A stretch of 64,000 bases of DNA, taken from positions 51,865 to 115,864 of the forward strand of contig NZ_ATYV01000011.1 of the NCBI RefSeq assembly GCF_000427865.1, in the 5' to 3' direction. Below, in pieces: positions 60,973 through 64,000 of the stretch. The DNA comes from Corynebacterium sputi DSM 45148 (GTDB lineage: Bacteria; Actinomycetota; Actinomycetes; Mycobacteriales; Mycobacteriaceae). The notes below the pieces were generated by a model. That model searched no databases. It saw nothing but the letters and a program-made list of their open reading frames with translations, and was not told the origin of the DNA. Positions within the stretch are counted from its first letter, which is position 1; each line of letters opens with the position of its first letter. The position numbers and the translations under genes were made by a program.

Positions 60973-61410
60973 TTAGGTGAGGTCTCGGAGGGTGTCCTTG
61001 ATCTCCTCCGGCAAGGCCTCGTGCCAGCGGTCTTCGCCGCCGGGCTGGGGCAGAACCTGCCCCCACTCGGACATGTTCTCCCCGGAGATCTCATTGATGT
61101 AGACCCAGATATGGGCCTGTGCGACGCCGGTGGCGTTGCCGATTTCCTCCATGACCCGGTCGATCAAGGTTCGCTTTTGGTCAGCGGTACGGCCGGAGCG
61201 GATATCAGCTCGGACCCAGATGTGTCCCTCGGTCAGTGCCCGTCCGCCGACGAAAACTGAGCCCTTCTCCACCTCAGGGAACAGCACCTGAGCGAAGTAT
61301 CGGGGAGCGCCTGTGATGGCGTGATGAGCTTCGGTCAGCACCGAGGCAATGGAAGCCCGGGACTTGATTGAGATGGTGTCTGCTTCAGACCAGACGGTGT
61401 AGGTGGGCAT
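60973..61410 (-). CDS. Tautomerase superfamily enzyme, cis-CaaD/Cg10062-like
   Basis: After removal of Met the 144-residue chain begins with Pro1, and every residue known to matter in cis-3-chloroacrylic acid dehalogenase and Cg10062 is at the expected number: Pro1, His28, Arg70, Arg73, Tyr103 and Glu114. Blocks PTYTVWS, HIWVRADIRSGRT and HIWVYINEI support the match. Cg10062 hydrates acetylenic acids poorly; the natural substrate is unknown. It is convergent with jetC. Confidence 0.9.
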   Translation of the reverse strand: MPTYTVWSEADTISIKSRASIASVLTEAHHAITGAPRYFAQVLFPEVEKGSVFVGGRALTEGHIWVRADIRSGRTADQKRTLIDRVMEEIGNATGVAQAHIWVYINEISGENMSEWGQVLPQPGGEDRWHEALPEEIKDTLRDLT

Positions 61411-61453
61411 GGCTTGCTCCGTATGTATCGAGGATGGTTTCTTGACCGAGAGG

Positions 61454-61819
61454 TTACTGCGATTTCTCCGGCCGCGACCGGACCAGCGCCTCTCGGGTGT
61501 AGCGAAGAATGGAGTCGTCCGTCATGCCGAGGGATCGCATGGTGGAGATATAGGCGTCGGAAAGCGAATCGGGTTGCGGAGGCGCCGCGACAAGCGTGCC
61601 TCCTCGACCCTTAGTAACTAGGTATCCAGCGGATTCGAGCTCGCGATAAGCGCGGGCGACGGTGTTCGGTGATACCCCGAGATCAGCGGCCAGGCGGCGA
61701 ACAGCAGGGAGTTTCGTTCCCTCCGGCAGATCACCGGACCGAATCTGCGCGATGAGCTGACTGCGTAGTTGACCGAAAGGTGGAGTGGGAGAGGTGGGGT
61801 CGATGGTCAACGTCCTCAT
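61454..61819 (-). CDS. GntR family regulator, YtrA type
   Basis: The 121-residue protein is a winged helix of GntR type (LRSQLIAQIRSGDLPEGTKL, LGVSPNTVARAYRELESAGYLVTKGRGG in part) with the short C-terminus of the YtrA group. Its ATG overlaps the stop of the membrane protein gene by four bases. It probably binds the GTAC-type inverted repeat upstream of that gene and represses both. Confidence 0.9.
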   Translation of the reverse strand: MRTLTIDPTSPTPPFGQLRSQLIAQIRSGDLPEGTKLPAVRRLAADLGVSPNTVARAYRELESAGYLVTKGRGGTLVAAPPQPDSLSDAYISTMRSLGMTDDSILRYTREALVRSRPEKSQ

Positions 61820-62787
61820 TCTGCGGCGCCCCAGAGCTGTCGCTGTTCGTATCCTTCACGCTCTCCGGTGAGCCAGGCGAGAACGGGCCTGACAGCGACG
61901 GCAATGATCAGGGCGCCGAAGATCAACAACGCCAGTCCCGTGATCGTCCATGTGAGTTCCTGGGTTTCCGGGGCGCGATAGAACCCGTCGGTGGTCACGA
62001 CCTCCGCGATGAGTGCGAGCCAAAATGAGATCGCAATACATCCGACGACAATGACGAGGTTCGCCAGCCGACGAAGCCCGATCGCCCGTTCCGCATCATC
62101 CCAGGCCAGTTCCAGGTCGGTGCCGCTGCGAACCGGTGCGTCGATGACCTTGAACATCAGTGGCGCGGAGATCCACCAGGTGGCCAGCGCGATGAGGACT
62201 CCGCCGAATCCGAACAAGAAGGAGTTCCCGCGTTCGGCCTCGGGAATCATGCTGAACAATCCGTAGCCAGCAGCGATGCTAACCAAGAGTGCGACCGGAA
62301 GAATGAAGAATCCGAAGCGCTCGCCGGGAGTGAGGTAGTCGCTGAGCCTTGTGGATCGGGCCCGTGCAACAACTGGGGCATCTGCACGAGGAGACGGACG
62401 CGGTGTTGCGAGCATCCAAGCGCCGCCAAAAGCCGTGCCGGCTGCGGTCAACGCAATGATTAGAGGGGCCAACTGATCGGAGGCGTCGGTGAAGATCAGC
62501 ACCGCACTGAATATGACCAGTCCAATCAGGCCTCCAGTGAGCATCCCTCGTTCCCGACGGCGGATCCTCTCAATCAGGGGAGCCGCGACCTCGTCGGTCA
62601 GTGGCAGTCCGGTGTCTGCCGCGTATTTCTCGAGGGCAGCAGGAGCCGGAGCTTTCTTTCCTCCACTGGTGAGTGCCACCGAAGGAAGAATGAAGCAGAC
62701 GAGGGCGATGATGATCCAGATCGTGGTGATGATGATCCCCTTTTGTGTCAGTACAAAAACTGTACTAATACAAACCGAGATCGACAA
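61816..62787 (-). CDS. DUF1648-type membrane protein
   Basis: The 323-residue frame has seven or eight membrane segments and a GntR partner, as DUF1648-type proteins often have. The start is uncertain: the only upstream in-frame candidate is a TTG at 62787, and the probable operator at 62750-62766 lies inside that reading frame, so real translation may begin further downstream at a non-standard or later codon. The function is unknown. Confidence 0.7.
   Translation of the reverse strand: MSISVCISTVFVLTQKGIIITTIWIIIALVCFILPSVALTSGGKKAPAPAALEKYAADTGLPLTDEVAAPLIERIRRRERGMLTGGLIGLVIFSAVLIFTDASDQLAPLIIALTAAGTAFGGAWMLATPRPSPRADAPVVARARSTRLSDYLTPGERFGFFILPVALLVSIAAGYGLFSMIPEAERGNSFLFGFGGVLIALATWWISAPLMFKVIDAPVRSGTDLELAWDDAERAIGLRRLANLVIVVGCIAISFWLALIAEVVTTDGFYRAPETQELTWTITGLALLIFGALIIAVAVRPVLAWLTGEREGYEQRQLWGAAE
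62750..62766 (-). promoter_or_regulatory. Candidate GntR operator AGTACAAAAACTGTACT
   Basis: AGTAC and GTACT arms with a seven-base spacer lie upstream of the DUF1648-type gene. YtrA-group regulators bind sites of this GTAC type. Confidence 0.6.
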
Positions 62788-62847
62788 GGGGGCCGCTAGT
62801 TAAACTCCAGGGAATATTCAGTCCCGATCGAGCCAGAGGAGGATTGT

Positions 62848-63495
62848 GTGAATCAGGTGAAGACGGTGGATCTAGTGGGGCTCTCTGCCGAAAGGCGAAG
62901 GGAAGTCGAGGCGAATCCCTCGATGGTTATGTTCGACGGGCCGTGGCAGATGCGGAATGACCCTGTCGTTGGGCTGGTGCTCCAGGTCCTTGGAATCTTT
63001 GCCGGACTTCTCATCGTCAGATGGATAGTGGTGGAGGTACTCGACGCCATGGGAGATGGAGACTCCCTCGCCATGGCGCTCGTCTGGCGCATCCCATTGC
63101 TCCTGCTACTGCTGGCGCTGTGTGCGTTGATCCCATTTCAGGCCGGGCGCGAGCGGCGTGCTGGCCGGATTTACCTCGCCGATAGTGGAATGCGGATGTC
63201 GATGCTCGACCGGAAAGTCACCGGAGATCGGGAGATGGCACAAGAGCTGTACGACGGTTACGTACGCGGCGACCTCACCTACAGCGACATCACCGTGCTC
63301 AACTCCCGGCCGGGGTATGGAGTGCCAGCGACCAACATCGCGGTACGGACCTATCTGGAGAAGCGGACAGATACCGCTTACGTGGGTGTGAGTTTCAAGG
63401 ATGGGGATCAACTGGTCGTGTGGAGGCCGCTCCAGGTACCTCCGGGGCTCGGGCTCACCACAGTCACCGGCAAGCGGTACATGGAATACGAGTGA
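62848..63495 (+). CDS. Membrane protein of unknown function
   Basis: The 215-residue protein has two adjacent membrane helices (about residues 43-65 and 78-98) and a C-terminal soluble domain with mixed strands (YSDITVLNSRPGYGVPATNI). AGAGGAGG precedes the GTG. No family is recognised. Confidence 0.65.
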   Translation: MNQVKTVDLVGLSAERRREVEANPSMVMFDGPWQMRNDPVVGLVLQVLGIFAGLLIVRWIVVEVLDAMGDGDSLAMALVWRIPLLLLLLALCALIPFQAGRERRAGRIYLADSGMRMSMLDRKVTGDREMAQELYDGYVRGDLTYSDITVLNSRPGYGVPATNIAVRTYLEKRTDTAYVGVSFKDGDQLVVWRPLQVPPGLGLTTVTGKRYMEYE

Positions 63496-63778
63496 ACCGT
63501 TGATGACGCGGATCTAGATCGCATAGAGAGGCAAGTGCTGCTGCTGAAAGTCCTCGCAACGTGCTCGACCTGAGCCCGGTTGGACGGAAAACCGATAAAT
63601 ACCGGACTTCACCTGCGGCTTTGCTGTGTGTGTGAGGTTATGGCTAATGTATGTCGAGTCAGCGCGGCAGAGCGCAGGGCACAGAGACGAACTTCTTCCG
63701 CAAGGAAGTGAAAACGACTCTGACCTTGGTTTTCCGCTTGGATCTGACGAAGAATTTTACTTCTTCTTCACCGCGAGT

Positions 63779-63807
63779 TTGCATCGCGGACAGACAGTTG
63801 GTAAAGT
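63779..63807 (+). promoter_or_regulatory. Probable rrn promoter
   Basis: TTGCAT and TAAAGT are separated by 17 bases, 54 bases before the antitermination-like leader element. Confidence 0.55.
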
Positions 63808-63860
63808 TCAATCTTGCTGCTGAGAGCGCCACGGAAAGTGGTTAGCGGTCAGTGTGCGAA

Positions 63861-63886
63861 TGTTTTTTGAGAACTCGATAGTGTGC
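63861..63886 (+). promoter_or_regulatory. rrn leader element with boxA-like sequence
   Basis: TTTTTTGAGAACTCGATAG closely resembles the TTTGAGAACTCAATAG element conserved in corynebacterial and mycobacterial rRNA leaders, which supports antitermination and rRNA processing. Confidence 0.7.
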
Positions 63887-64000
63887 CGATGTACTTATTA
63901 TTTACTTCGGTTTAATGATGCCGGCAGCGCCTAGCGGTGGCTGCTTAAACATTAACCGTATTTTTTGCGCATCCCATTTATACCCCGTCGGGTGGGGGTG

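Larger units (their letters stand above)
63496..64000 (+). promoter_or_regulatory. Leader region of a ribosomal RNA operon
   Basis: There is no protein gene after 63495. Promoter-like pairs are TTGCTG/TAATGT (18-base spacer, 63621-63650) and TTGCAT/TAAAGT (17-base spacer, 63779-63807). At 63861-63886 the sequence TTTTTTGAGAACTCGATAG matches the conserved leader element found before actinobacterial 16S and 23S genes. The 16S gene must start beyond the window. Confidence 0.75.

Noticed and set aside
61816..62787. DUF1648-type gene as the missing jetD
   Set aside because: It is a multi-pass membrane protein on the other strand without a Toprim or DUF3322 pattern.
1..64000. CRISPR arrays, intact insertion sequences
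   Set aside because: I saw no regularly spaced repeats and no transposase gene anywhere in the window.

Overview
The window is about 64 kb of high-GC actinobacterial chromosome. Gene content and order point to Corynebacterium: two acyl-CoA carboxylase beta subunits with an epsilon subunit, birA, purK, purE, a trehalose-type ABC importer, rpmB-rpmG-rpsN-rpsR facing rpmE2-rpmF, mprA-mprB-htrA, mscL, galU, glp and glpR follow each other as in Corynebacterium glutamicum (from memory, not searched). Many genes have a -10 hexamer 6 to 8 bases before the start codon, which predicts leaderless mRNAs, common in this genus. I cannot name the species.

Layout. 1-3.8 kb: three exported lipoproteins and maf, all minus strand; the first lipoprotein is cut by the window edge. 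3.9-7.7 kb: accE and two accD-type genes. 7.8-13.1 kb: birA, a PH-domain membrane protein, a DUF1846 protein, purK, purE and a secreted protein. 13.4-18 kb: a sugar (probably trehalose) ABC importer. 18-21.7 kb: a NarL-type two-component system with an ABC exporter and shared palindromic operators. 21.7-25.8 kb: a TIGR03089 protein, an AEC transporter and zinc-independent ribosomal protein genes around a response-regulator remnant. 26.3-33.7 kb: envelope-stress system MprAB, HtrA, a Mog-like protein, MscL, a SAF protein, a folate enzyme and GalU. 33.7-37.3 kb: Glp, a GNAT enzyme and GlpR, a gephyrin-like protein and its membrane receptor used in cell division.

37.44-47.49 kb is an integrated element in the 3' half of a tRNA-Ala(CGC) gene. 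It has an integrase, divergent regulators, a primase-helicase followed by an iteron-like repeat array, a perfect ParB parS site, a WhiB-like regulator, a major capsid protein, a capsid-cement protein and a ClpP-type protease-scaffold. It has no portal, terminase, tail or lysis gene. This looks like a phage satellite (PICI-like) that supplies its own capsid, and it is the most interesting object in the window. The chromosome just to its right holds several decaying genes (a broken TetR gene, a truncated sensor kinase, a membrane protein with a nonsense codon).

50.8-55.1 kb holds a TetR/GNAT pair, an XRE-MmyB regulator with matching operators at its own promoter and at an MFS exporter, and a PfpI-like protein. 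55.5-61 kb is a Wadjet/MksBEF-type operon (jetA-jetB-jetC) without an adjacent nuclease gene jetD. It is followed by a cis-CaaD-like tautomerase, a GntR-controlled membrane protein and a membrane protein. From 63.5 kb to the end lies the leader of a ribosomal RNA operon whose 16S gene must begin beyond the window.
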